A program made the translations under genes and the position numbers. A stretch of 33,764 bases of DNA from a virus: positions 1-33,764 of IMG/VR virus record IMGVR_UViG_3300030406_004736. One strand, given 5' to 3'. Positions 21,752 to 27,718 of the stretch are shown here, piece by piece. Below the pieces are notes generated by a model. The model was not told where the DNA came from. It worked only from the letters and a program-made list of their open reading frames with translations, and searched no databases. The stretch's first letter is position 1. The number at the start of each line of letters is the position of its first letter.

Positions 21752-22195
21752 CTACTCCGAAGGCCTCATGTAAACCATGGGCTCTATGATTCCGGTGGGA
21801 TGGCATAGAAGGTACAGGATGACACCCTCTTCTTCCCAGTACTTAGTAAGAAGGCAGCACCATGATTGTAGAATGTCGATAGTGTATCGCTTGATGCCTG
21901 TGGAGCCACGAAGCCAGTTATACACTTGTGGTGGACGCTCACCCAGTGCGCGAGCAAATGAGTCAACACTGTGGCTTCTATTGAGTTGCTGCTGAATCTC
22001 ACGGTACAGTACAAATATGCGCAGACCTCCAGCCTGAACCTCGGACTTAATGAATGCACCAGTCAGATGACCATCAATCTCTCGATAGAACTGTTCAACC
22101 TCTTGAACCGTTTGCGGACGGAGAGAAGGGTTCGTTCTCTCAAGCATCCTGTGGAACCTATGCCAAGGTCGAGCTTCTTTGTAGTTGTCTTTCAT
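21752..22195 (-). CDS. Small helix-turn-helix protein beside the iteron region
   Basis: 147 residues, AAGG upstream. The middle (DSFARALGERPPQVYNWLRG) is a typical Cro/XRE helix-turn-helix with recognition helix PQVYNWL. The N-terminus is basic and helical; the end has a beta-rich stretch with Cys (CCLLTKYWEEEGVILYLLC). Its stop is just two bases from the last GGGACA box, so this may be the protein that binds those boxes, either as repressor or as replication factor. Confidence 0.65.
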   Translation of the reverse strand: MKDNYKEARPWHRFHRMLERTNPSLRPQTVQEVEQFYREIDGHLTGAFIKSEVQAGGLRIFVLYREIQQQLNRSHSVDSFARALGERPPQVYNWLRGSTGIKRYTIDILQSWCCLLTKYWEEEGVILYLLCHPTGIIEPMVYMRPSE

Positions 22196-22290
22196 TGGAT
22201 ACCTTATTCGATTATTGGGGCTTCAATAATGTTAGAAGTCAACAAGTTTCGCCTTGGATAGACCCTTACGATTTTAGTGGGGGAGAAGTT

Positions 22291-22494
22291 GTGCGCGCCG
22301 TCTGTGCAAATGTCGCCCCTTCCACAATGGTGTCCGCCGTGCTGGGGTCAGCCAAAATGGCAGGTTTAACCTGCGATATGCGCGTGCGTCAAAGATTAAA
22401 GATCACCGGCAACCCGAAAAAGGCTACCCAGAAGAGTGTGTCTACCCGGCGTTCACTCCGTAGAGTACTGCGCCATAAGCGAAAGGTCAAGTGA
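22291..22494 (+). CDS. Small basic protein (putative)
   Basis: 67 residues from a GTG at 22291 behind GGGGGAG. It contains SAKMAGLTCDMRVRQRLKIT, then RSLRRVLRHKRKVK; strongly basic, DNA-binding-like. However, a possible leftward promoter overlaps its end, and no promoter is seen upstream. It is the only rightward candidate in a leftward region, so it may be false. Confidence 0.35.
   Translation: MRAVCANVAPSTMVSAVLGSAKMAGLTCDMRVRQRLKITGNPKKATQKSVSTRRSLRRVLRHKRKVK
22462..22490 (-). promoter_or_regulatory. Putative leftward promoter upstream of the HTH gene
   Basis: Minus-strand TTGACC (22485-22490), 17 bases, TACTCT (22462-22467). A second TTGACT lies at 22239-22244, closer to the gene. Confidence 0.4.
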
Positions 22495-22572
22495 TTTTAT
22501 GGCGCGGTAACCAATGGGCAGTTGCTATTGGTGTGCCATCCCCGTTGCCGCGTGCGAGTACACCCAGCACAG

Positions 22573-22609
22573 GGGCGCGCGCGTGTGTGTTCAGGAGGCT
22601 GATAGGGCG
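22573..22609 (+). repeat. Boundary repeat R1 (diverged)
   Basis: GCGCGCGCGTGTGTG followed by a changed middle and the fixed end CTGATAGGGCG. It is the leftmost of seven copies. Other copies are at 23492, 24393, 25027, 25466, 25881 and 26673. Confidence 0.6.
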
Positions 22610-22623
22610 AACCTTCAGCCGAC

Positions 22624-22716
22624 TCAGGTGACGAGCCGGATGAAAGCGACCAGCACCAACCATGTTAGTGCGAGGTATGCGAGTGAACCGAGGACTTGTT
22701 GATAGACTGGAAACAT
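22624..22716 (-). CDS. 30-residue single-span membrane micro-protein
   Basis: AGGAGG lies nine bases before an ATG at 22716 that shares one base with the stop of the upstream gene (TAATG). It encodes MFPVYQQVLGSLAYLALTWL followed by about ten more hydrophobic residues, one clear membrane helix. Strong ribosome site plus stop-start coupling support a real gene. It could be a holin-like or toxin-type peptide; not testable from sequence alone. Confidence 0.5.
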   Translation of the reverse strand: MFPVYQQVLGSLAYLALTWLVLVAFIRLVT

Positions 22717-23399
22717 TATCGTTTCCCTCCTGGGCTGTGGTCAATGAAGCCAACAACCGGGCCGTCCTTTGAACCGTCGCAGACTCGGCAAGTGTTGCAC
22801 GTTACAACTTCCGGGTCCAACTGTGCAGGGCATACGATGCCAGCGTGGCCATCTGGGGTGGTGAACTTTCGCCCGATGTAACCCTTGGGCAGTAAAACAG
22901 TAGCACGCCAACCGTCCGCCACTGCCTTGTCAGCTTGTGCGAGCGTATCGCATGAGGCCATGATGTGGCCCTTCCAGCGCCTTGACGTGTCAAGCGCCCA
23001 ACCGTGAGTGTATCCGATGAGGGCGAGACCCTCGCGCCTTACAGTCTCGCGAATGTACGCGCCATCAATGGGAGACAGTCCCGCAGGGTCTCCGAGTGAG
23101 CCGAGCCGTACCATTTTAGCCGCGCGTGATGCATTGGCGAGCGCGCCGCGTAGGCTGTAGTTCTTGCCGCGTTTGTTGGCTTTGACCATTGCAGCGTGTG
23201 AGAATGACGGCGTGCCGTGTTGTGCGTAGCATAGCGGCTTTCCGTTGCCACCCTTGCCGCCGTGCTTTTCGTGTAGCAGCGGACAGCCCACATCCCGGCA
23301 GGATTGTAGCGACTCCTCTCGGGTCTCGCCTATCCATATAGTGGGGACGTTGCCGGTTTTCTTGTTGGTGCTGGTAGCTGTGCAAAGGTATTTCGCCAT
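22716..23399 (-). CDS. Cysteine-containing phage protein (Gp88/DUF7227-like)
   Basis: 227 residues. The opening NKKTGNVPTIWIGETREESL, CRDVGCPLLHE and KPLCYAQHG, plus a late CNTCRVCDG, look like phage proteins such as mycobacteriophage Gp88/DUF7227 with several metal-like Cys. The middle has LSPIDGAYIRETVRREGLAL. The family is suggested, not certain. It is the left-end gene of the repeat-separated array, with its own promoter (23433-23461). Confidence 0.6.
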   Translation of the reverse strand: MAKYLCTATSTNKKTGNVPTIWIGETREESLQSCRDVGCPLLHEKHGGKGGNGKPLCYAQHGTPSFSHAAMVKANKRGKNYSLRGALANASRAAKMVRLGSLGDPAGLSPIDGAYIRETVRREGLALIGYTHGWALDTSRRWKGHIMASCDTLAQADKAVADGWRATVLLPKGYIGRKFTTPDGHAGIVCPAQLDPEVVTCNTCRVCDGSKDGPVVGFIDHSPGGKR

Positions 23400-23432
23400 G
23401 GTAGCCTCGGGTGTGGTGTTGTTTCTTCTAAT

Positions 23433-23461
23433 AATATAACCGAATAACTTTTAACCGTCAA
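23433..23461 (-). promoter_or_regulatory. Array promoter (unit ending at 22716)
   Basis: Minus-strand TTGACG (23456-23461), 17-base spacer, TATATT (23433-23438), with GGTTATATTATT like the others. Confidence 0.7.
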
Positions 23462-23491
23462 GCGTTTTTATTCGATTAATGTCAGCAGGGG

Positions 23492-23532
23492 AGCGCGCGC
23501 GTGCGTGGACCCTCGATCGTGATAGGGCGCGC
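23492..23532 (+). repeat. Boundary repeat R2
   Basis: GCGCGCGCGTGCGTGGACCC, then CTCGATC and GTGATAGGGCGCGC. Same layout as the others, with a diverged middle. Confidence 0.75.
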
Positions 23533-23564
23533 AAAAATGGGGTGAGGGCCGAAGCCCCCACCCC
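23533..23564 (-). terminator. UUCG-loop intrinsic terminator
   Basis: Stem 23539-23549 with 23554-23564 around CGAA (UUCG on the minus RNA), T-tract of five on the minus strand. The one A-C mismatch on plus is a G-U pair on minus, so the hairpin acts leftward. It follows the stop at 23576. Confidence 0.75.
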
Positions 23565-23575
23565 TCGCGACACAC

Positions 23576-24289
23576 TCAGACGCTCTGCACAAGTGGCAGA
23601 AGGTCTGGACGGAAGTGCGCCACGACCGACAGAAAATCTGTGTGTCTGTGCCCATTGATTGCGATGCTCTCAACCTTGGATTGATTCGGTCCAATCAGCG
23701 TAAGCGTCCTGTATTGGATGACTTCCCAAGGCGTAGGGATGCACTTGTTCAGCAGCGATACGATGGAGCTGATTGACTGTGCCGGGTTACTCTTGCGCTT
23801 CTCGGCTTGCTTTTGCGCTTGCTCGATGTTCTTTTGAAGTCGTCCAGCGTTCACGGCGTCATGGTCTACAATGCCGGGTTTTATCGTGAAGGCTTGCACC
23901 TGTTCTCCAACCGCTTGAAGCGCCCACTCTTCTTTGACCGATACGATTTGGAGTATTGCGCGACCGTTGGCGCCTCGTGCAATGACGTGTTTTACCTTTG
24001 CGCCGCCTTGACTCTTTCCGCTTTGTCGAGCCTTGACCCGGTCCACCAAAATGGTGAGCGCCTCGGATGCAAGGTCAGCCGGGATGCCGTAAGGGTTGAG
24101 AAGGTGCGCGGCATCGAGCGCCGTCAAGCCGTCAAGGCGCTGTGCGTCTTGGTCAACCTTGCGGGTCACTGCCGCTGTCGATGCTTGCAATATCCGGTTT
24201 TTGATAGACTTGTCTGTCTTGGACTCGTGTCCAATCACTGCAAAGTATTGCCCGCCTTTGGTCATCTCGATTGTATCTAAAATGTTCAT
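23576..24289 (-). CDS. Unknown phage protein
   Basis: 237 residues from the ATG at 24289 with GGAGAAACAA before it. Basic, mixed alpha/beta (TDKSIKNRILQASTAAVTRK; RLQKNIEQAQKQAEKRKSNP). No motif recognised. It is a single-gene unit with its own promoter, terminator and repeat. Confidence 0.65.
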   Translation of the reverse strand: MNILDTIEMTKGGQYFAVIGHESKTDKSIKNRILQASTAAVTRKVDQDAQRLDGLTALDAAHLLNPYGIPADLASEALTILVDRVKARQSGKSQGGAKVKHVIARGANGRAILQIVSVKEEWALQAVGEQVQAFTIKPGIVDHDAVNAGRLQKNIEQAQKQAEKRKSNPAQSISSIVSLLNKCIPTPWEVIQYRTLTLIGPNQSKVESIAINGHRHTDFLSVVAHFRPDLLPLVQSV

Positions 24290-24310
24290 TTGTTTCTCCG
24301 TCTGAAACAT

Positions 24311-24324
24311 GTCCTTTATTGGAC
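24311..24324. promoter_or_regulatory. Conserved leader palindrome GTCC-N6-GGAC
   Basis: GTCCTTTATTGGAC. Lies just after the -10, near the expected start of transcription. The same N6-spaced palindrome occurs at 24947-24960 and 25366-25379. Confidence 0.55.
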
Positions 24325-24330
24325 CTTATT

Positions 24331-24359
24331 AATATATCACGCGTTCATTCTAAAGTCAA
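24331..24359 (-). promoter_or_regulatory. Array promoter (unit 24289)
   Basis: Minus-strand TTGACT (24354-24359), 17 bases, TATATT (24331-24336). It is the strongest of the array. Confidence 0.75.
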
Positions 24360-24392
24360 CACTTTATTGCGGATTATTTCCAACCCATTGCA

Positions 24393-24432
24393 GGGCGCGC
24401 GCGTGTGAACCCTTACGAGTGATAGGGCGCGC
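24393..24432 (+). repeat. Boundary repeat R3
   Basis: GGGCGCGCGCGTGTGAACCC then TTAC and GAGTGATAGGGCGCGC. It lies between the terminator of the upstream gene and the promoter of the next. Confidence 0.8.
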
Positions 24433-24466
24433 AAAAAATGGACGCCGGACCCGAAGGCCCGACGCC
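24433..24466 (-). terminator. UUCG-loop intrinsic terminator
   Basis: Stem 24440-24451 with 24456-24466 around CGAA; minus T-tract of six (24433-24438). Two plus-strand mismatches become G-U on minus; one base is bulged. Confidence 0.75.
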
Positions 24467-24477
24467 CTGCCCCTTCC

Positions 24478-24918
24478 CTATTTGTTTACAGGATGCTCGT
24501 CTGCTGGGGTTGCGACCGTGAGCATGCCCGCAGCCCTGCGGATTGCTGCAAGCTCTGCACCAATCACCGCGTGCTTCGCGTTAATCTCGTCGAGACGCTC
24601 CATCAGAATCTTGATTGCTTGGGCGTCGTTTGTCGGTCCCGTCAACCCGGTGCGCTGACTCATGAGTTCGGGGTGGTACTTGAACAACGCATCGAAGAGG
24701 TTGTCAATATCCTCAGTACTCATATCGGCCACGTCTGCGACATCGAAATCTGCTCGAACCTCAAACTCTTCATCGCAAAGGTCTACGCTTCCATAGTTGG
24801 CGTCACCTCCAATGTCGATGTGATACTCAACTTCACCGGAGGTAATCTGACCAGTCTTCTCGATTGAGAGTATGGTTATGTAGTCATTGATTTCGGGATT
24901 TGGAGTGTACTTACTCAT
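24478..24918 (-). CDS. Unknown acidic phage protein
   Basis: 146 residues. Beta-rich acidic start (YHIDIGGDANYGSVDLCDEE), helical end (KILMERLDEINAKHAVIGAE). GGAAG before ATG. One gene, own promoter and terminator. No motif recognised. Confidence 0.65.
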   Translation of the reverse strand: MSKYTPNPEINDYITILSIEKTGQITSGEVEYHIDIGGDANYGSVDLCDEEFEVRADFDVADVADMSTEDIDNLFDALFKYHPELMSQRTGLTGPTNDAQAIKILMERLDEINAKHAVIGAELAAIRRAAGMLTVATPADEHPVNK

Positions 24919-24946
24919 TTTATTCTTCCGTCTGGAAAGGGTTGAT

Positions 24947-24960
24947 GTCCATTGTTGGAC
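24947..24960. promoter_or_regulatory. Conserved leader palindrome GTCC-N6-GGAC
   Basis: GTCCATTGTTGGAC just after the -10 of the 24918 gene; same place as at 24311 and 25366. Confidence 0.55.
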
Positions 24961-24966
24961 CTTATT

Positions 24967-24995
24967 AATGTAACCGATGTTGTCTATGGAGTCAA
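24967..24995 (-). promoter_or_regulatory. Array promoter (unit 24918)
   Basis: Minus-strand TTGACT (24990-24995), 17 bases, TACATT (24967-24972). Confidence 0.72.
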
Positions 24996-25026
24996 CACTT
25001 TATTATCGATTATTTGTGAACATAAA

Positions 25027-25065
25027 GGGCGCACGCGCGTGTGAACCCATTCGAGTGATAGGGCG
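25027..25065 (+). repeat. Boundary repeat R4
   Basis: GGGCGCACGCGCGTGTGAAC, then CCATTC and GAGTGATAGGGCG. Its 23-base core is identical to that of R5. Confidence 0.8.
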
Positions 25066-25074
25066 AATATAAAA

Positions 25075-25096
25075 GGCGAGGGCCGAAGCCCCCGCC
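25075..25096 (-). terminator. UUCG-loop terminator
   Basis: Stem 25075-25083 with 25088-25096, CGAA loop; the plus A-C mismatch is G-U on minus. The T-tract is short (TTTT then ATA). Confidence 0.65.
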
Positions 25097-25102
25097 ATTC
25101 TT

Positions 25103-25345
25103 TTACACCAACCCCAGAACCAGAAGCCATGATGGGCAGCCTTCGAAGTTCCACCCATCGGGTTCTACCATGTCACCGTCAAGAGTTTCGCAAAGGCTAT
25201 CGAATACCCATCCTTCGATTTCCTCAAGTGGGGGAACGTCAAACACCTGACCTCGCCACTCGATAGTTTCGGGCAGGCCGTCATCTGGTCGGCATCCGCG
25301 CTCGATGATTTCGCCCACGGCTTTATTGATGGTAATAGTTCTCAT
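25103..25345 (-). CDS. Small unknown phage protein
   Basis: 80 residues from the ATG at 25345 (GGAG upstream), MRTITINKAVGEIIERGCRP... acidic, one Trp-rich end. Single-gene unit in the array. No motif recognised. Confidence 0.6.
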   Translation of the reverse strand: MRTITINKAVGEIIERGCRPDDGLPETIEWRGQVFDVPPLEEIEGWVFDSLCETLDGDMVEPDGWNFEGCPSWLLVLGLV

Positions 25346-25365
25346 GATTGTACTCCGTCTGTACA

Positions 25366-25379
25366 GTCCTTCATTGGAC
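25366..25379. promoter_or_regulatory. Conserved leader palindrome GTCC-N6-GGAC
   Basis: GTCCTTCATTGGAC, third copy of the array leader palindrome, downstream of the -10 of the 25345 gene. Confidence 0.55.
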
Positions 25380-25385
25380 ATTAAT

Positions 25386-25414
25386 AGTTTAACTGATGTT
25401 CATTCTAAAGTCAA
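25386..25414 (-). promoter_or_regulatory. Array promoter (unit 25345)
   Basis: Minus-strand TTGACT (25409-25414), 17 bases, TAAACT (25386-25391). The first ten spacer bases (TTAGAATGAA) equal those of the promoter at 24331-24359. Confidence 0.7.
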
Positions 25415-25465
25415 CAGTTACTTAAAGAAAGTTTCGCGTGTGTGTGTCTGACCAATCAGAGGCCT

Positions 25466-25503
25466 GCGCGCGCGCGTGTGAACCCATTCGAGTGATAGGG
25501 CGC
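25466..25503 (+). repeat. Boundary repeat R5
   Basis: GCGCGCGCGCGTGTGAACCC, then ATTC and GAGTGATAGGGCGC. Longest alternating purine-pyrimidine run of the set (about 16 bases). Confidence 0.8.
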
Positions 25504-25511
25504 ATGAAAGG

Positions 25512-25537
25512 GGCGGGAGCCCCGAAGGGCCCCCGCC
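25512..25537 (-). terminator. UUCG-loop hairpin terminator
   Basis: Eleven-position stem GGCGGGAGCCC with GGGCCCCCGCC (25512-25522, 25527-25537), loop CGAA. The single A-C on plus is G-U on minus. Only a short T-run (CCCCTTTC) follows, so termination may be partial. Confidence 0.65.
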
Positions 25538-25542
25538 TGTGC

Positions 25543-25743
25543 TCAGTCCTTGACGATGAGTCGCTGACCGATTCCGGTTCCCAGCTTGCCGGGCGCTGCG
25601 GCGAAGACTGACCAGCAGTCCTCACACATGTACGCCCACGGACCCCTGTAGGTCTTCGCGTCGTACTCCGCCTTTGCGCTCTTCCCCTGCATCTTGCAGG
25701 TGTCGCAGTCAGGCAGCTCTGACATTGTCACTTGAGTTCCCAT
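25543..25743 (-). CDS. Small zinc-knuckle phage protein
   Basis: 66 residues from the ATG at 25743 (GGAGG upstream). CDTCKMQGKSAKAEYDAKT then GPWAYMCEDCW gives a two-knuckle zinc site; short proteins of this pattern recur in phages. A longer upstream frame would run through the promoter. Single-gene unit. Confidence 0.7.
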   Translation of the reverse strand: MGTQVTMSELPDCDTCKMQGKSAKAEYDAKTYRGPWAYMCEDCWSVFAAAPGKLGTGIGQRLIVKD

Positions 25744-25787
25744 TTGTCCTCCGTCTGGACGGGTTGTATCGCTTGATGCGATGTGAT

Positions 25788-25816
25788 ACTGTACCTCGCG
25801 TTCACTGCAAAGGCAA
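25788..25816 (-). promoter_or_regulatory. Array promoter (unit 25743)
   Basis: Minus-strand TTGCCT (25811-25816), 17 bases, TACAGT (25788-25793). Weaker -35 than the others. A GTCC-N7-GGAC inverted repeat (25747-25761) encloses the ribosome site of this unit. Confidence 0.6.
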
Positions 25817-25880
25817 CAACATTTGTGTGATTTTTTATGATGCGTAGCTCGCCCGTTGTTAGCCCAGCATTGCGCCATGT

Positions 25881-25920
25881 GGCGCGTGCGCGTGTGAACC
25901 CACTTGAGTGATAGGGCGCG
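25881..25920 (+). repeat. Boundary repeat R6
   Basis: GGCGCGTGCGCGTGTGAACC, then CACTT and GAGTGATAGGGCGCG. Same element. Confidence 0.8.
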
Positions 25921-25922
25921 TC

Positions 25923-25955
25923 AAAAAAAATGGCCGGGAGCCGAAGCTCCCGACC
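25923..25955 (-). terminator. UUCG-loop intrinsic terminator with eight-T tract
   Basis: Stem 25932-25941 with 25946-25955 around CGAA; eight T on the minus strand (25923-25930). The C-A mismatch on plus is G-U on minus. Confidence 0.8.
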
Positions 25956-25968
25956 GGGCGGACACCAT

Positions 25969-26562
25969 TCACCCAACCCTCATATACTCTCGCTCGACGT
26001 TGACGATGTCCTCGCACATCTCAACAAGTCGCGCTTTGCTGTAGTCCTTGTAATCGTTGTTGCCGCCTGCAAGGTTCCGAACGAATCGGTGCGACGACAC
26101 AGCCGGTGGCTCATCGTGTGCTGATGCCAGGAACGTGACGAGCACATACTCAAACCCGCCAGATTCGATTTCATTCCGCTGCTCATCTGTCATGTCAGGG
26201 TCAGCGAGGGCCTCGTCCTTGGTGTACACGATGCAAGCGAGCTTGCTGCACTTGAGCGCGGACAGCTCGACCTTGCTGCGGTCAACGCATACAAGCGCCT
26301 CTCCACGATGGAGCCGAGCTTTAAACATGTCCTCTGTCATGTCATCCGTCAGCTTATAGTTGCCCGACAGAAACAAGTCTTCATTGAAAAGAAGCTTGTA
26401 TGCTCCTTGTCTGCCAAGGTTAATAGCATCCCTTACACACTCGATAGCGGTGCCACGGTCAGCCGGGTTCTTGAGGATTGAACCGACTGCCGAGCCGTCA
26501 AGCTGACGGTCAGCGATTGGGTGGATGTAGATGTTGCCAATAGTTGCGAGTGGTGTCGCCAT
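25969..26562 (-). CDS. Unknown phage protein
   Basis: 197 residues from the ATG at 26562 with AGGG upstream; a start 13 codons earlier (26601) lacks a ribosome site. Mixed alpha/beta, soluble, with KCSKLACIVYTKDEALADPD and a basic end. No motif recognised. Single-gene unit; its upstream region holds a GTAGCCG palindrome. Confidence 0.65.
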   Translation of the reverse strand: MATPLATIGNIYIHPIADRQLDGSAVGSILKNPADRGTAIECVRDAINLGRQGAYKLLFNEDLFLSGNYKLTDDMTEDMFKARLHRGEALVCVDRSKVELSALKCSKLACIVYTKDEALADPDMTDEQRNEIESGGFEYVLVTFLASAHDEPPAVSSHRFVRNLAGGNNDYKDYSKARLVEMCEDIVNVEREYMRVG

Positions 26563-26612
26563 GATAGTTACCCTATGGGTGATGTGAGCTTGATTGCTCA
26601 TTGATTAAACAC

Positions 26613-26641
26613 GTAGCCGAGCTGTTATCTTCCCCGGCTAC
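26613..26641. promoter_or_regulatory. Inverted repeat GTAGCCG-N15-CGGCTAC
   Basis: A perfect 7-bp inverted repeat in the leader of the 26562 gene. This unit lacks a clear TTGACT promoter, so the palindrome may be an operator or a 5' RNA hairpin. Confidence 0.4.
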
Positions 26642-26672
26642 ACAAGAAAAGTGATTATTTGTTGATGACCCA

Positions 26673-26710
26673 AGCGCACGCGCGTGTAAACCCGCACGAG
26701 TGATAGGGCT
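26673..26710 (+). repeat. Boundary repeat R7
   Basis: GCACGCGCGTGTAAACCC, then GCAC and GAGTGATAGGGC. Rightmost complete copy. Confidence 0.78.
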
Positions 26711-26720
26711 AAAAGAAATA

Positions 26721-26744
26721 GCCGCCACCCCGAAGGGCAGCGGC
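26721..26744 (-). terminator. UUCG-loop hairpin
   Basis: Ten-position stem 26721-26730 with 26735-26744, CGAA loop. Two plus mismatches are G-U on minus. Followed by TATTTCTTTT on the minus strand. Confidence 0.7.
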
Positions 26745-26751
26745 CAGTGGT

Positions 26752-27117
26752 CTACTTTGCAGAACACTGCTCGAACTCTGCAACCTCATGGCTGCAAATG
26801 TACTCGCCGGTTGTCTTGCTGACTTGGTTCCAGACAAGAGGGAACCGCAGAGGTGCGCCACACTCGCAACGGTGCGATGGGGTGTAGAAGTATGGAAGCG
26901 GCTCAAGGTTTTGGCAGATGTCACGGATAGCCCTGAGTCCTGCGTCGGTTTCTTGGGCCATGTTCATGGTGAGTCGGAATCCTTCAAAGGCACCTTCGGT
27001 ATTGCCTTCTGCGAGTAGGTCCATAATTTTCTTAAGGCCTAAAACTGTAGCAATGTTTGCGGCAATAGCTGCCTCTGCAAAGAAAAGGGGCGTAGGGATA
27101 GGGTTATTTTTTGGCAT
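26752..27117 (-). CDS. Unknown phage protein with cysteine motif
   Basis: 121 residues; helical first half (FFAEAAIAANIATVLGLKKI), then CECGAPLRFPLVWNQVS and YICSHEVAE, which looks like a rubredoxin-like zinc site. AGGACACC before the ATG. It is the first (rightmost) unit of the leftward array. Confidence 0.65.
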   Translation of the reverse strand: MPKNNPIPTPLFFAEAAIAANIATVLGLKKIMDLLAEGNTEGAFEGFRLTMNMAQETDAGLRAIRDICQNLEPLPYFYTPSHRCECGAPLRFPLVWNQVSKTTGEYICSHEVAEFEQCSAK

Positions 27118-27148
27118 GGTTTTGGTGTCCTATGCAGTGTTGTTGAGA

Positions 27149-27168
27149 TGAGAACCACATCGTTCTCA
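27149..27168. promoter_or_regulatory. Operator-like palindrome TGAGAAC-N6-GTTCTCA
   Basis: A perfect 7-bp inverted repeat (20 bp in total) in the divergent region, upstream of the leftward gene at 27117. Size and spacing fit a dimeric repressor site. Confidence 0.5.
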
Positions 27169-27235
27169 CCATACAGAACACCACTTGTATCCGTTCCATT
27201 CCGAGATAACGCGGAAAAACTAAAAAAAAGTTCAA

Positions 27236-27252
27236 GCCCTATCACCCTCAAG
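27236..27252 (-). repeat. Inverted part-copy of the boundary repeat (R8)
   Basis: The minus strand reads CTTGAGGGTGATAGGGC, close to the conserved core CTTGAGTGATAGGGC of R6, with two extra bases. It is the only copy in reverse direction and lacks the GC/GT tract. Confidence 0.45.
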
Positions 27253-27406
27253 CCAAGCCCCGACCCCAACCACGACCCCGACCCCAGCCCAGACCATGTC
27301 CACAGCAGCCCCGACACAGTCGTAAGTGCAGTAAGCCCATACAAGGCATTACATGGTTAGATTGCTAATAGTGTGTCTCTTGGCTACACTCACAAAGGTA
27401 AGCATT

Positions 27407-27718
27407 ATGAATTCATATGATGATCAATACAAGGTAGTTGACGAGGACGAGGAAGAGGACTTGAGCTTCTATCCAATCGACAGCGTAGACATATCTGAAG
27501 ACACAGAGTTTTTCTTTGATGGAGCTTGGTCAATCATATCTGACTGCATTGAGGGAGAGTATCCAGAGATGAAGATCAGTGATCCAATGTGTAGCGAGGA
27601 TGATGATGGTTTCTTGGGCATATGGGCCAGGGTGGATTGTGGTCACTCTGCACTATGGATACGAGTGATGACTCTTGGATGTACTCGATGGTGTTGGTCT
27701 GACGAGGAGTACCACTGA
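27407..27718 (+). CDS. Unknown acidic protein
   Basis: 103 residues from the ATG at 27407, behind AAAGGTAAG; an upstream ATG at 27353 would add a hydrophobic 18-residue segment that looks like a signal, so export cannot be excluded. Very acidic (VVDEDEEEDLSFYPID) with four Cys in the last part (CIEGE, MCSED, DCGH, CTRWCW). No family recognised. It overlaps the next gene as TGATG. Confidence 0.6.
   Translation: MNSYDDQYKVVDEDEEEDLSFYPIDSVDISEDTEFFFDGAWSIISDCIEGEYPEMKISDPMCSEDDDGFLGIWARVDCGHSALWIRVMTLGCTRWCWSDEEYH

Larger units (their letters stand above)
27118..27406. other. Divergent control region between the leftward array and the rightward rusA operon
   Basis: No gene is supported here. 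It holds the palindrome at 27149-27168, an inverted part-copy of the boundary repeat at 27236-27252 and a C-rich stretch at 27258-27290. The array gene to the left and the operon to the right both start from it. Exact promoters were not found. Confidence 0.5.

Noticed and set aside
22487-22756. An 89-codon minus frame over repeat R1
   Set aside because: It overlaps the micro-protein and the repeat, has no ribosome site, and its composition follows the GC-rich repeat.
22573-26710. The boundary repeats as a CRISPR array
   Set aside because: The copies are about 400-900 bases apart with complete genes between them, not regularly spaced by short spacers, and no cas genes are present.
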